Below, one piece after another: positions 1 to 12,616 of a DNA stretch of 64,000 nucleotides. Source of the stretch: Axinella damicornis (Eukaryota; Porifera; Demospongiae; Axinellida; Axinellidae); the NCBI GenBank assembly GCA_963931865.1, contig OZ007515.1, forward strand, positions 746,501 to 810,500, in the 5' to 3' direction. Both the position numbers and the translations under genes were made by a program. The notes under the pieces are model-generated. The model made no database searches. It saw nothing but the letters and a program-made list of their open reading frames with translations, and was not told where the DNA came from. Positions within the stretch are counted from its first letter, which is position 1; every line of letters starts with the position of its first letter.

Positions 1-1313
1 CATGTAATAATATTATACCCATCTCTGTACCTCATGACAGCTTCATCGCTTCTGTTTACAGCTTTATCAGCAGTTGTTCAGCGTTCCTCCTCTGCTTTCC
101 TTCTCAGGACAGTCCTGTGTGTATACTTTGCCCCACCATGTGCTTATGGGGGTGTGTCGTACTAATCTGCGCATGCGTAGTTGGTGGATCTGCCAGAGAC
201 TAAGTCGAAAGTACGTCCAAAAAAAAAATTCGCCCGGCCCGGCCCCGCGCGTACCCATCGCAGCCCCACCCACTTTCCAGTTTTGGATTTGCCTTCTCTT
301 CAACTGTCTGTATGCATAGGGTTAGGTTAGTTGATCAACTTTTCTTGAGTGAAACAATTCACGTACTTAGTGGAGTGGTTAGTGCAATTCCGCAAGTTCT
401 CACTGTGAAAAAGTCGATGTTACATTACTATGAACAGAAACAAGTGCAGTTAATAGAGTTGACAGGCCTAAACAGATACTCATGCCCTAGCCTCGTTCCC
501 AGGCCCATGCCATTTTCAGTTCCGTACTGCAAGTGATGAAAAGCTGGGCGGGTGCCTGGGAACGACGCTACTCTTGCCCCTAGTCAACAGCTCCAAATTG
601 AATCATAACATTTTAACCAATCAATCATGTTCCACAAATGTTTCATTGGATATAAATTAGTCAACTTACACCAGTTCTAAATTGCAATCAAACACTTTCA
701 TGTACGCTTCATTGTTTTGTTAGTTGATAGTCAAAACTTTCACTAGCTCTGAATTTTACAAACACCAATTTTGAATTTTCACTTTAGCATTTTGACTAGC
801 TAACCAACACGTTCCAGGGATACACTGAATGTTTTGATAAACTATCCAAACTTGTGTTCCCCGCATGCAGTACTGTGTCCATAGTACATGCACAATGGAA
901 CCCTTGCTCCATCCACATGCAGATGGTAGAGGATACCACTCAATAATGCATTTCCACACCCAGGAAATTCCCTATACCAGTTCTACAACTGCATTTCATG
1001 CAAAGGTTAGACATTGTACTTTAATACTGCCAGAGAAGTGTATTAACTCAGAAGTGTATTATCATAATAATTTTTTATTATAAGCAATTGAAAAAAAAAC
1101 TTATAGGGGAAAGTGTAGCGACGTACGTGACACGCCTTCGCATTTAGCACCTGGCCCTAATATACCCTAACCCATCGCCCTACTTCATGCCGGACCAATA
1201 ACCACCGGATGAATTTATGGAAAAATAATGATGTAATGGTTCGACATAAGAAGGGTCCGACTTCGCAAATCAGTTGCAAACTGCAGGCTACTTCGCCTAG
1301 CTAGCGATCTCAC
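1..1313. other. Non-coding upstream region
   Basis: I see no recognisable gene here. Open frames are short and have no family resemblance. The stretch holds a small foldback element (488-570) and, at about 1125-1205, one copy of a dispersed repeat that is also found inverted at about 11380-11445 and more weakly at 16290-16380. The rest up to the ATG at 1314 would contain the promoter of the vWA gene, but I can point to no specific element. Confidence 0.6.
488..570. mobile_element. Foldback MITE (TAGCCTCG family)
   Basis: The left arm begins TAGCCTCGTTCCCAGG and the right arm is its near reverse complement. Flanking 9-mers are ctcatgccc (479-487) and ctcttgccc (571-579), an 8-of-9 target-site duplication. 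Confidence 0.8.
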
Positions 1314-3167
1314 ATGCGGAGGACGAAGATGCGACTAGACCTCCTCCTGCTCAGCATTGCCGCCGCCGTAGCAGTAATGCCCGAGACTGCAATTTGTGCG
1401 TACAGTTGCGTGAATAGTTACGCACCAGCCAGTTACATCGGCAATCCTCGAGTTCCAACAAACTGTAGCCTGGAGACGATAACTCCTGCGTGTCCCCGCA
1501 GCTGGAAGTCGGGTGTGCCTCAAGGTCAATCGGCAGCCTTGCCGCTCATTGACGTACGTTTCGTCCAGTGCCACGAGGGGTTTACCTGTTGCGGCTACGT
1601 TCCAATAAACTCCCGAACAGGGCAAGTTCTGGGACAGAGCGGAGTAACAATTGGCTCAGGGGTGGATTTGGGATCGAAAACCAGTGCCTCCCTAAGTGCT
1701 ATCGGTGTATCACAAAACATCATTGACCAGTTGGAACAATATTTCGGTCTCCGCACGAACGGAGCAGCTTGTGCAGCCATTGAACTGCCTCTGTTTATGA
1801 CATGTCCAAACGCGCAGATGTTGACAGAGGCTGTGAAAAACGACGTCGTTGGGCAAGTACAGCGACGTTACGACAGGGAGAGGATAAGTGCAACTACTGA
1901 TTCATTTACTGCTCTTCCGCGTGGCATTCGCACTGCAGTTGCAGACGTTTGGTTCCAATTTGGTATTCTTCCTGATGAAGCACCACGTTTCTGGGGTTTT
2001 GTAATTAGAAACGAGTGGGATAATGCCATCCGAGAGCTGCGAGACTTCTATAGCGCTAGTGCAAATCCACCATCAGGAGACATAAGGCGGAGAAACAACG
2101 AAGCTGATATTATCGAAGCCGCACTTGCTAGATGCAATCGCTCCATTGATGCAGTGTTTTTGATTGATGAGTCTGGCAGCATAAGTTCCGGTTCCTTCCG
2201 AAGCAGTTTGAGGTTCATCAGGAGCGTTATTGATGCCTTTCCCGATGAAAATCTTCGCGGCGAAAATGGCACTCGTTTTGGACTTGCCTTATTCAGCAGT
2301 GCCTACCGTGATGAGTTTTACTTGTCACGTTACTCTAGCAAGAGTCAGTATTTCACAGCACTGAGTTCAGTGAGGCAAGGGCGAGGGGGGACCCGCCTGG
2401 GAAGTGCACTACGGCAAATCTCTTCTCGTCAATTCAATGAAGTACGCGGTCTGAGGCCTGGAAATTATGGACTTCCGCGTATTCTGATAGTCTTGACAGA
2501 TGGACAGTCTTCAGATGCAGTAGCTACACCTGCCGCAAGACTACGAGCACAGAACATTGTCATCTATGCCATAGGTGTTGGAGGCTACAACAGAGTTCAA
2601 CTGAACGCAGTGGCATCCTCCCAAGATATGCACGTCTACTTTCTGTCATCGTTTGCTAGTCTGACCGACTTCGCTGCTACTCTCACTGCTTCAACGTGCT
2701 ATGAACCTCAGCCGATATCACTGGAAAGTCGTATTGATGGAAGGGTGGAGAGGGGAGCATTTCAGTACTACGAGTACAATGTACCAGCAAATGACAATCT
2801 TAGGGTGGAAGTGAATGACAGGATGGGAAGTACGCTCGTATACGCATCCCGTGACAATCCTCATCCTTACGAGCATGACAATGACTTTGGCTTTTCCTTT
2901 GCTTCTCAGACAAACAAAACAATCGTGATCTCACCCATTGTACGCAATCCGAGCAAAAAGCGACAAGTTAGTGTTAATGGAACACAGCCCATCTATATAT
3001 CGGTTACTGGAGTTGGCAGCGATACATCATTTTCACTCCTGGGTTCCACATGTGACCCAATGGAGTGCATGGAAGGAACAAATGAGTCAGGAGCTTACAT
3101 CTTGCAAGCCTCCATGGCTGTCATACTCCTTGTAGCAGCAATTGCCACCGTTACAAGTGTGCCTTGA
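1314..3167 (+). CDS. Secreted muramidase (pesticin/T4-lysozyme-like) - vWA fusion protein, probably GPI-anchored
   Basis: Single-exon ORF of 617 aa from an ATG. Residues 7-29 look like a signal peptide (a second in-frame Met is residue 6). Residues about 85-275 resemble the pesticin C-terminal/T4-type muramidase fold. CHEGF supplies a candidate catalytic Glu88, and SGVTIGSGVDLG supplies Thr112 and Asp118, six residues apart as I recall for the pesticin Thr/Asp pair. Residues 278-460 are a vWA domain with a complete MIDAS (DESGS at 285-289, Thr360, Asp396). A beta-rich module (about 468-575) follows. The C-terminus is a hydrophobic stretch (596-617) after a small-residue site (NESG, 590-593) with no basic cytoplasmic tail, which fits a GPI signal. 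Expected role: extracellular wall-degrading or adhesive protein, perhaps antibacterial. The vWA call is firm. The muramidase call rests on remembered motifs. The gene lacks introns, unlike most neighbours, so acquisition from bacteria or retroposition is possible. Confidence 0.8.
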   Translation: MRRTKMRLDLLLLSIAAAVAVMPETAICAYSCVNSYAPASYIGNPRVPTNCSLETITPACPRSWKSGVPQGQSAALPLIDVRFVQCHEGFTCCGYVPINSRTGQVLGQSGVTIGSGVDLGSKTSASLSAIGVSQNIIDQLEQYFGLRTNGAACAAIELPLFMTCPNAQMLTEAVKNDVVGQVQRRYDRERISATTDSFTALPRGIRTAVADVWFQFGILPDEAPRFWGFVIRNEWDNAIRELRDFYSASANPPSGDIRRRNNEADIIEAALARCNRSIDAVFLIDESGSISSGSFRSSLRFIRSVIDAFPDENLRGENGTRFGLALFSSAYRDEFYLSRYSSKSQYFTALSSVRQGRGGTRLGSALRQISSRQFNEVRGLRPGNYGLPRILIVLTDGQSSDAVATPAARLRAQNIVIYAIGVGGYNRVQLNAVASSQDMHVYFLSSFASLTDFAATLTASTCYEPQPISLESRIDGRVERGAFQYYEYNVPANDNLRVEVNDRMGSTLVYASRDNPHPYEHDNDFGFSFASQTNKTIVISPIVRNPSKKRQVSVNGTQPIYISVTGVGSDTSFSLLGSTCDPMECMEGTNESGAYILQASMAVILLVAAIATVTSVP

Positions 3168-4577
3168 AGTCGACGTACATGCATGCAAGCATGAAGTATG
3201 CCAACATTTTGGCTTATAGTTTTTACTTTCTCTGAGTAGTTAGAGTTATCAGTGGTGTACCTTGGTGACATTAGTTATAGTTTAAGGTGGTAGCTGCCTA
3301 AGGTTGCATACTGTCCTTGCATGCATGTAAAGGAACTATATATACACATACTTGCATAATATATATGATGCAGGGTAGACAGGAATGGAAATACGTATAC
3401 GCGGCTATCACATGGATAGTGCCATTTGCCAAAAATTGTTTGCTTACAATAATACCATCAACTGGTTTTATGCTGAATCTGCTGCGAAAAGTCATCAATG
3501 TGCCACTAGAGCGCATCCTGACATCTTTACTCTTTCATCACATATCTATATGCATGGTGGAAGTATAAGTATTGGTATTTGTGAAACGCTGACTACTGTT
3601 TTGAGACCGTTTCCCTTTCACTTCAGATGTGCAGGGTTTTGCTGAGGCCCTGCAGAGTGAGATGGGGGGAACCGACCAAGCTGAACAGGGTGGTGAGGAT
3701 GAACGGGGACCGCCAGACTAGAGGGGGACAAAGGAGGGGAGGAAGACTCAGAGAAACATGACACTAAAGTTACTAAACACACCCAAGATCAGCTGACCAC
3801 TAAGCAACCAGCTACATGCTTTTTCAACTTCCTCCCCACAACAGCATTCTCCCTCCCCAAACCTACCTCATCGTGGAAATCGTGATACACCTGAAAGTGG
3901 GACAAAACAGCATTCAACACTTCTAGTTTTGAGGACGAGATACAACTTACCGTGATGTTGGTTCCAGTAAGTTTGTTGATGCGATGCATGTGGCCTCAGC
4001 TGGGCGGGCGGTCGGACGCGATCCACTGTGACACTGGTAGGCACTAGCTGTCTATATGTACTAGTATTATATACAGTCAGACTAGGATCAGGATGCCAGC
4101 TGCTATAGTTTGACCTAGTGACGGAGAGGAGTGAAAATACTTGAACAGTCTGAATTCTGTTCGCAAATCTAGCATCAATAATTGGGCAAATGACCTCCCT
4201 CGTCGTAGGCTCTAGACGTGCATCACAGTGACTACAGTCCTTGCTAAACCCAGACCCATTCTCTCCCTCACTTCATAATTATGAAATTCGGTTGAGAGAC
4301 TATAGGCTGTACTCTTGTACACTAACAGACCAAGTGCAGGCTCTGGTGAAACTGCAAAAAGTTCTGGCGCGGTGGAGGAATGCTTGCACGCACTGAGTGC
4401 AATTGCAGGTTCAAGTCCAAGTAAGACGCAACTTTGTATCCCACTGCGTGGGCGGTTCAAAAGGCAGCCTCGAAACAACTACTCTCCTCATCGCTGTGCC
4501 ATTTAGGGGAAAACCCTGAAATCGGTCGATAACGAACTGTCACACCCATCAGCAGCCCCGCCCACATTCTGTTTTAG
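3168..4577. other. Intergenic region with a possible orphan terminal exon
   Basis: No conserved gene was recognised. At 3628-3722 an acceptor-like tract is followed by an acidic open frame ending in a stop (reads DVQGFAEALQSEMGG then Gln/Glu/Asp-rich). It looks like a last coding exon, but I find no partner exons. The rest appears non-coding. Confidence 0.4.
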
Positions 4578-4582
4578 AGCCG

Positions 4583-6387
4583 TTGTTTCACTATACCGTC
4601 CACGTTCCACAGCAGCACTATGGATGGGGAAACGGCCAGTCGGGAATTCCACGTGGTACCCCTGCCTCCGCCGCAGCTTCCATCTTAGCAACACTCTACT
4701 CCATGCAGCAGCAAGGCCAGCTGTGTGATGTGGTGCTGGAAGCGGAGAACGGTGAACAAATTTCAGCTCACCGAAACATTCTGGCAGGATGCAGCCCCTA
4801 TTTCAGGGGAATGTTTGTGAACAAGCTCGCAGAAAGCAACCAAAAGATGGTTTACATCAAAGACATTGATTTCAACATTCTGCAGGCTGTGGTGTCCTAC
4901 GCATACAATACAGAGTTTTCACTTCCCAGTGACCAAGTTCTCTCTCTGCTCATTGCTTCTGATCGTCTCCAGATTTTCCCTCTCTTCCTGGAGTGCTGTA
5001 GGTTCCTTGAAACACAGCTAAGTGCTGAAAACTGCCTCAGTCTACGAGCGTTTGCAGAGTTGCACAATTGCAAGCAGCTTTTCAAACTGTGTACCGAGTT
5101 TGCTTCTGACAATTTTGAGAGGGTGATACAATGTGATGAGTACCTTTCACTCCCCTCGGACCAACTCAAAGCTCTGATCTCTCGTGATGAAGTTCGGGTA
5201 TCGTGCGAGGAACAAGTGTACTCTGCAGTGATGCAGTGGGTGTACCACGACCTTGAGAGCAGGAGAGGTGAATTTTCGAGCATAATGAGCTACGTTCGAC
5301 TCCCATTTGTGTCATCTGACTTCCTCTCCTGTCAAGTTGAGCAAGAGCACCTCGTGCAAGTGGAGGAACAGTGTCAGGAGTTTCTTCAGGAGGCGTACCT
5401 CTACAAGTCTTCACCTGAGAAGCGATTCTCTCTGAAACACAGCCCCAGAGCGAGGCCAAGGAAACTTTCGGGGCTACAGGACGTGATCCTTGCAGCTGGT
5501 GGGATGAGCAAGAGCCAACTTGTTTCTTCCTTAGAGCAGTATGACATGAGAACAGACTCGTGGACCGGTCTATCAGAGATGGAGATGCCACGGTATGGCC
5601 TGGCTGTCTGCTTTCTCAGTGGTTGCCTCTACACAGCTGGTGGCTACAACAATGCCTTTGGCTACCTCAACTGTATGGAGTGCTACAGCCTTAAGGAGAA
5701 TGAGTGGAGAATGGTTGCTCCCATGCACCAAGCAAGAAGGTAACAGGGCCACTTTGTGTAGTAATGATATTCACGTCTCATTTTGTGTTAATCACATGTA
5801 GGTACCATAAGATGGAGGTGCTCTATGGTCTACTATACGTCACTGGGGGTCAGAACAATGAAGGCATTCTCAACTCTGTTGAGCGTTTCAACCCAGCTAG
5901 CAACAGCTGGATGTTGATGGCACCTATGACCTCCGTACGAATGTACCATGGCCTTGCTGAGATGGACAAACTCCTCTTTGCGATAGGAGGCCACAATGGA
6001 CACACTAGGCTCAGATCTGTGGAGTTCTACGATCCGGCCACCAATCACTGGACAATTGTCAGCCCTATGATTACACCAAGATCTGTTGCAGGCGTAGCAT
6101 CACTGGGAGGGTCCATTTATGTAGTCGGTGGTTATGATGGGAAGACGTATCTGGACTCAGTTGAATATTATGACATTGAATTAGATCAGTGGTTTGTGGG
6201 TCCGTCTATGACAAGTAGAAGGTCGGCATTGGGCTTAGTGGCATATAGTGGATGTTTGTATGCTTGTGGAGGTTTCAGCGGAAGTTTTATCAGTTCTGTA
6301 GAACGTTTTGTACTTGGTAGCGAAGCATGGGAACCTGTTGTCAGTATGCAGGTGGAAAGAGTGCACTTCGGGATAACCTGCACATAG
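4583..6387 (+). CDS. Kelch-like protein (BTB-BACK-kelch), 5' end uncertain
   Basis: Two exons, 4583-5739 and 5802-6387, joined by a 62-bp GT-AG intron in phase 2 that restores ARR-YHK. The joined frame is about 580 aa. In order: a BTB domain (LCDVVLEAENGEQISAHRNIL, about 4720-5020), a BACK domain (to about 5390), then six kelch repeats with GG doublets (AAGG, TAGG, VTGG, AIGG, VVGG, ACGG). Such proteins are substrate adaptors of cullin-3 ubiquitin ligases. The frame is open upstream of 4703, where the first in-frame ATG (inside the BTB first helix) lies. TTTTAG at 4572-4577 could be an acceptor, so a 5' exon with the true start is likely missing. The exact KLHL orthologue is not clear. Confidence 0.9.
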
Positions 6388-6675
6388 TGTTGTAGCTAGT
6401 ATGTTGTTAACAAACAATTAATTGTATTCTGCGTATAGAGCAGCTTCACTTATTATGTTATTGTTATTCTGATTTGAACTCTACTACAGCTGTTTTGTAA
6501 AACATAATTATGCAACAAATTGACCAATGACACTCACATGAGCATAACGGATCGAATGATAGAAATTGGTGTAGAGTATAAAACTGGGTTGACATGTTCA
6601 CGTGATCTTCATGCGTTGTTGTATTGCATGGGTATTGACTGCTCTCCAACAATGACAGTCAACAGCAGTGTGCTC

Positions 6676-6912
6676 TTGGGTTCCACATGCATGTGACCCA
6701 ATGGAGTACATGGAAAGGAGCTAACGTCTTGCAAGCCTCCATGACTGTCATGCTGTTAGTCTCGTTCCCAGACCGTTTATCCAGCACGTGTATCGCTTTC
6801 AGTATAACGCGCGGATACTAAAAGTGATCCGTGCTGGGGTAGGTTGGGTCTGGGACAGAGACTATCATGCTGCTTGCTGCAGCAAATGCCACCATTACAT
6901 AGTTTGCCTTGG
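6676..6912 (+). pseudogene. 3' fragment of the vWA-muramidase gene, split by a MITE
   Basis: Clear similarity to 3043-3167, including CCCAATGGAGT, CTTGCAAGCCTCCATG and GCCACCRTTAC. Only the C-terminal region is present. The insertion at 6757-6864 splits the copy. With the element and one 9-mer removed, it aligns with the intact gene without a gap across this junction. Confidence 0.75.
6757..6864. mobile_element. Foldback MITE inserted in a vWA pseudogene
   Basis: Ends are TAGTCTCGTTCCCAGACC and its complement ending GAGACTA. Flanking 9-mers are tcatgctgt (6748-6756) and tcatgctgc (6865-6873). The intact paralogue at about 3117-3125 holds a single copy (tcatactcc), so this is a documented empty/filled pair. 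Confidence 0.85.
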
Positions 6913-7245
6913 TTAGTCTCGTTCCCAGACCCCGAACACACAACCTTTCAAACTCCCCAACTGTACATAGCTAGGATTACCTTTGATCCCGCAGGCTATG
7001 TTGATGTGTTGAGGTTAGGACATTCAATTATTCCCACTTGGACCAAAGGGCATATTCTGACACGTCCACAGAAAATGTGTCCAACCTGGATCCTTTTTAG
7101 GTTACAACTTTGATGTATCAAGAATCAAGAACAAACAAGAGAAATACAACACGAATGACAAACATACCACACACGGGTGACCTCAGGTCCCATGAATAAT
7201 ACTGTGCCTGCTCAGTGAAACATTACATGAGTTTGACGGTGAGCT

Positions 7246-10200
7246 TCATGACTCATCTTTTACCGCTTCTTTGTATTTCTGCATAAGCACAATCTTGTAC
7301 TCTGGAGAAAAATAAATTGATCAATTATTACGAATCCAAGGAACTCTGTGGCAGCCTCGTTCCCAGGCGCTCAGCTACATCCTAGCAGAAACGGCCTGGC
7401 AACTTATACGAGTTCAAACTATTACTTCTGCTGCCAGAATGTTCGCAGTACCAATCAGATTTCAGAACGTTGTCACATGACAATTTAAAACCCAACTGCA
7501 TCGTGTGTTGAACATCACGGTCATGCCCATTCACCACAATAATTATTTGGTCACTCGATCGTGCTATGTAGGCGCTGTAGAACCTGCAGCAAACAGTTGC
7601 TTCCACAAGCAGGAAAGGACTGCTCTCATCAGCTGGAAATATTAAGTATTGCATGCACTAATCTGATATTCACTGCTTCAATGAGCTACGTAGTGAAACT
7701 GCCGTGATGTTCCATCTGTATACCGTTTGAGCTCACAGAAGTTGCCCGGTCTTTCTCCTATGGCCTGGGAACGAGGCTAGTCTCATCCCATAAAGGCTGT
7801 TCACGACAGCTCAACTCATGGCAAAATTAACTAATCATGTACCTGCTGGGCTCTCCCAGAGTTCAGCAGCATCAACATTCAGAGGACTCTCATTGTTGGG
7901 CTCTGCGCAGGAAAACAATACATGAACATTGTTCCAACAGTACATGCAGGAAACAACTAGCCTCGTTCCCAGGCCTCCACACCCAGCGTCTGTCGCTTGC
8001 AGGGTGTGGAGGCCTGGGGTACGAGGCTAGGAAACAACCTTAACATACCTGCAAGCAAGCTTTGTATTGACAGCAAAATGGTTCTGACATCATACAGTGC
8101 AGACCACTTTTCCTGTAGCAAGAAAAATGTCATAGCAAAGGAGTATGTTCACTTATGATTTACACAAATCCATCCAAGTCTCATTCCCAGACCCCAAGTT
8201 GGGGATGGGATTATCAGTGTCTCTTCCAGGCACTTTTACAAGTCTGTATGTCGCACTAGTCTCGCTTGGCCAGACGGTGACTCCGTCTGTATGTCGCACT
8301 AGTCTCGCTTGGCCAGACGGTGACTCCGTCTGTATGTCGCACTAGTCTCGCTTGGCCAGACGGTGACTCCGTCTGTATGTCGCACTAGTCTCGCTTGGCC
8401 AGACGGTGACTCCGTCTGTATGTCGCACTAGTCTCGCTTGGCCAGACGGTGACTCCGTCTGTATGTCGCACTAGTCTCGCTTGGCCAGACGGTGACTCCG
8501 TCTGTATGTCGCACTAGTCTCGCTTGGCCAGACGGTGACTCCGTCTGTATGTCGCACTAGTCTCGCTTGGCCAGACGGTGACTCCGTCTGTATGTCGCAC
8601 TAGTCTCGCTTGGCCAGACGGTGACTCCGTCTGTATGTCGCACTAGTCTCGCTTGGCCAGACGGTGACTCCGTCTGTATGTCGCACTAGTCTCGCTTGGC
8701 CAGACGGTGACTCCGTCTGTATGTGTACGTCGTACAGTATATAAACGCTTATGCAAATAACCAAAAGTTTCTTGCGTCATGACGAATTTACACGTATGAG
8801 CTCGCAAAGCTAAAGTCACTCAACGAGTTAGCTAGAGACACGTATCGTGAACCGTGTAATCTTTGGATGGCTACAACAGGGACATCTGGACGGAGACCAC
8901 TCACGAGTCTATCTCTTCAATGGCTATAGTGATGGGTGCTACCACACGGCAACAAAGACTGCGAGAGTGCAACTTCAATCGGATCTAGCTAGCTACAAGT
9001 TCACTGACTCGCGGCTGCACGCTGTGATTCTGGAGTTATCGAAAACAGCTATAATCGGATAATTGTATGCATTATCGGCGCCGCTCCCCATTGCTTCCTC
9101 TGAACCAGGTTTTCGGAGGGATTTCTGCAGCCTGGTGGTGGAGCCCCAAGACCCTTCTGCTGCACGCCTGATTTTTAGTGTTGTAGCTGCCTCAGGCGCT
9201 GAGGGGTGTCATTGGCATGTTGACCAAGTCTCGCCTTTTTGATTGGACAGTAGATTTCACCATGTTTTTAGTATGGAAGCCGCCAACACCGCTTTGGGGC
9301 CATGATGCGGACATCACTGGAATGTGCAGCTTCTCAGCAACACAACGGTACAAGTCCGGTGTTCATACGTCGTGTAGTTCTCGAGATGGAGCTGTTCTTC
9401 ACCATTTTCTTCTAGTCTATCAAACATGATGCTGATGCATCAAGTAACACTGGACGGAAAGACAAACTACACGACGTATGAAGACCGGACTTGTACCGTT
9501 GTGTTGCTGAGAAGCTGCACATTCCAGTGATACGCATGCTGCATGTTGGACACATTTCTGCGCACGTGACTATGCGCTGAGCTTGAACGGAATTAATTGT
9601 GTGTTTTACATTCTTAACCTCGCCAGCCTCGTTCCCAAGTCAATATGGCCTGGGACCGAGGGAAAACGTAAATTGCCAACGAGAAGTGAAGCTACTGTTG
9701 GGTAGTTTGAAAGGTAGGAGTACGTTGAAGACACTTCAGGCTTCCAGTTGTAGTACCGGGAGTGCGGCTGATCCTTCAAGAGGCCGTACAGCCTAAGTGA
9801 CCTAGGGCTTGACGGCATATTTGGAATCTACTCTACTGGAGCTTTCGAATGATGTCAAGTTTGTTGAGATACTCGTAAAGACTACCGAGAACACAATTCG
9901 GTATAGCGAACCTCCATATAAATTCGCCTACACACGTAAGTCACATGACCGTGTCCAACCTCCTCTGCTGCATATGCATGCACTTGCTCAGGCTCGCCCC
10001 ACAATATTATGTTATGCACTCTGCTAGTATAATCAGTTACCTTCAGAATGTCCAGACAGATGTTGCCGTGGTTGTCCACATTAGGGTGGTAACAGGGAGT
10101 CACAAACTTCACAATCGGAGGCGTGTAGGGATACCGACTGGGGAAGGTGAGCGACAACTTGAACTTTAACCCATCATAGGCAGTTCCTTTCCCCCCAACA

Positions 10201-10804
10201 ATGGTGGCCACCCAGTGGAAGAGGTTGTCTCCGTCTGGAAACGCAGAAACTGTTGGGTCACTTGACATATGCATCTGTATTGGGTGAGGAGGGTGGTACA
10301 TGTGTATGATACATGGTTGTCAAGACGACACAATATCTAATCTTCTTGGACCACACATGGCACTGTAGATAGTCCCTGGGTCCGAGGGGGACCTATTATA
10401 TTCCCTGGGCGGAACACTTTGAGGAGGGACTATGCACGGAACACTTGTGGCTTAATATAGGGGGAGCAGAAACTGTAGGAATAGGCTATAACCAGTTATT
10501 ATGCCATGGTTCTCTCCAGATACTTAACTTACAGTTGCTATAGTAGGTAACATAGTTATAGAGGGTTATACATGGTTTAGTGACAACTGGAAATGCTAGC
10601 TGCACTGACTCTTTACCTACAACTAACTAACTAGCTATAGGTGCCTTATACTATTCTCAAAGACAGCAGTCTCACCATAAGCGTCATTAAGTCTTGTTGG
10701 AGCCTCTTGGTCACCGAATGTCCGTCTTTTGGCCCGACCAGCGAAGAGTCCACACCTTTCTGTGAAGAAGAGCGAGCTGAGGGAGCGATATTCTGTGTTG
10801 CCAT
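7246..10804 (-). CDS. UBE2C: Ubiquitin-conjugating enzyme E2 C (APC/C E2)
   Basis: Minus-strand exons in coding order: 10676-10804, 10041-10274, 8049-8112, 7843-7902, 7246-7301. All junctions are GT-AG with matching phase. The joined protein is 180 aa (human 179). The N-terminal extension (residues 1-30, MATQN start like human MASQN) precedes KRLQQDLMTLM. The UBC core follows with YHPN (105-108) and the active-site NICLDILK (Cys116). Then come EKWSALYDVRTILLSIQSLL, a conserved SPLN and an AAELW helix. UBE2C supplies ubiquitin to the anaphase-promoting complex, with Lys11-type initiation, to destroy cyclin B and securin. The three 3' exons are short (56-64 bp) and easily missed. Relative to human there is a two-residue insertion (Met-His) at the exon 1/2 join, if the acceptor at 10275 is used. 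Intron 2 (8113-10040) holds an 11-copy 43-bp minisatellite. Confidence 0.93.
7958..8029. mobile_element. Foldback MITE in UBE2C intron 3
   Basis: A 72-bp palindrome, TAGCCTCGTTCCCAGG to CGAGGCTA. It is flanked by a perfect 9-bp target-site duplication, ggaaacaac (7949-7957 and 8030-8038). Confidence 0.9.
8242..8714. repeat. 43-bp minisatellite, 11 copies
   Basis: Eleven essentially identical 43-bp units, in the long UBE2C intron. Each contains AGTCTCGCTTGGCCAGAC, a relative of the foldback terminus, and the small hairpin CAGACGG-tgact-CCGTCTG. Confidence 0.95.
9312..9531. repeat. Inverted repeat with arms of about 66 bp
   Basis: TCACTGGAATGTGCAGC... (about 9312-9377) is repeated in reverse complement at about 9465-9531, with a central spacer of about 88 bp. 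It lies in the UBE2C intron. The ends do not match the TAGYCTCG family. Confidence 0.8.
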
Positions 10805-10953
10805 CTTCACGAAGTTCAAATAGCGTTTGAATTTAAATTTTTGAACTCCACGCGGGAATTTAAAGTAAACGTGATGTTGCCTTGACGTCACCTATAAATA
10901 TCGGCGCGCGCCGGCGCGGCGCCGCCAAATAATAGTTGACGTACAAATCACTT
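10805..10953 (-). promoter_or_regulatory. UBE2C promoter candidate with CHR, E2F-like and CRE motifs
   Basis: The 149 bp between the UBE2C ATG and the 3' end of IDI1 hold three TTTGAA hexamers on one strand or the other (10815-10820, 10826-10831, 10840-10845). TAGCG directly abuts the middle one, as in CDE/CHR pairs. There is also CGCGGGAA (10851-10858, E2F-like), a palindromic TGACGTCA (10883-10890), TATAAATA (10893-10900) and a GC-rich block. Cell-cycle control through CHR is known for vertebrate UBE2C. Whether these sites work here is inference. Confidence 0.5.

Positions 10954-12616
<1,663 letters not shown>

Larger units (their letters stand above)
6388..7245. other. Intergenic region holding a partial copy of the vWA gene 3' end
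   Basis: Bases about 6676-6756 and 6865-6912 together match the 3' end of the vWA gene (about 3043-3167: the GGGTTCCACATG... stretch, the Cys-Met segment and the start of the GPI tail). The copy is interrupted by a foldback element at 6757-6864 and carries stops, so it is a pseudogene fragment. A solo left arm of the same repeat family is at about 6914-6935. Confidence 0.7.

Noticed and set aside
7353..7779. A 427-bp foldback element with TAGCCTCG-type ends in the last UBE2C intron
   Set aside because: Both termini are present, but the flanking 9-mers (actctgtgg and gtctcatcc) do not match; it may be two separate half-elements.
8242..8714. CRISPR-like appearance of the 43-bp repeats
   Set aside because: Units are head-to-tail with no variable spacers, in an animal intron; a minisatellite explains it.
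8847..9062. 71-aa plus-strand frame in the long UBE2C intron
   Set aside because: No recognisable domain, no splice partners; likely chance.
9882..10301. UBE2C as a truncated pseudogene
   Set aside because: At first only the first two exons were visible; three further short exons were found at 8049-8112, 7843-7902 and 7246-7301 with agreeing phases.
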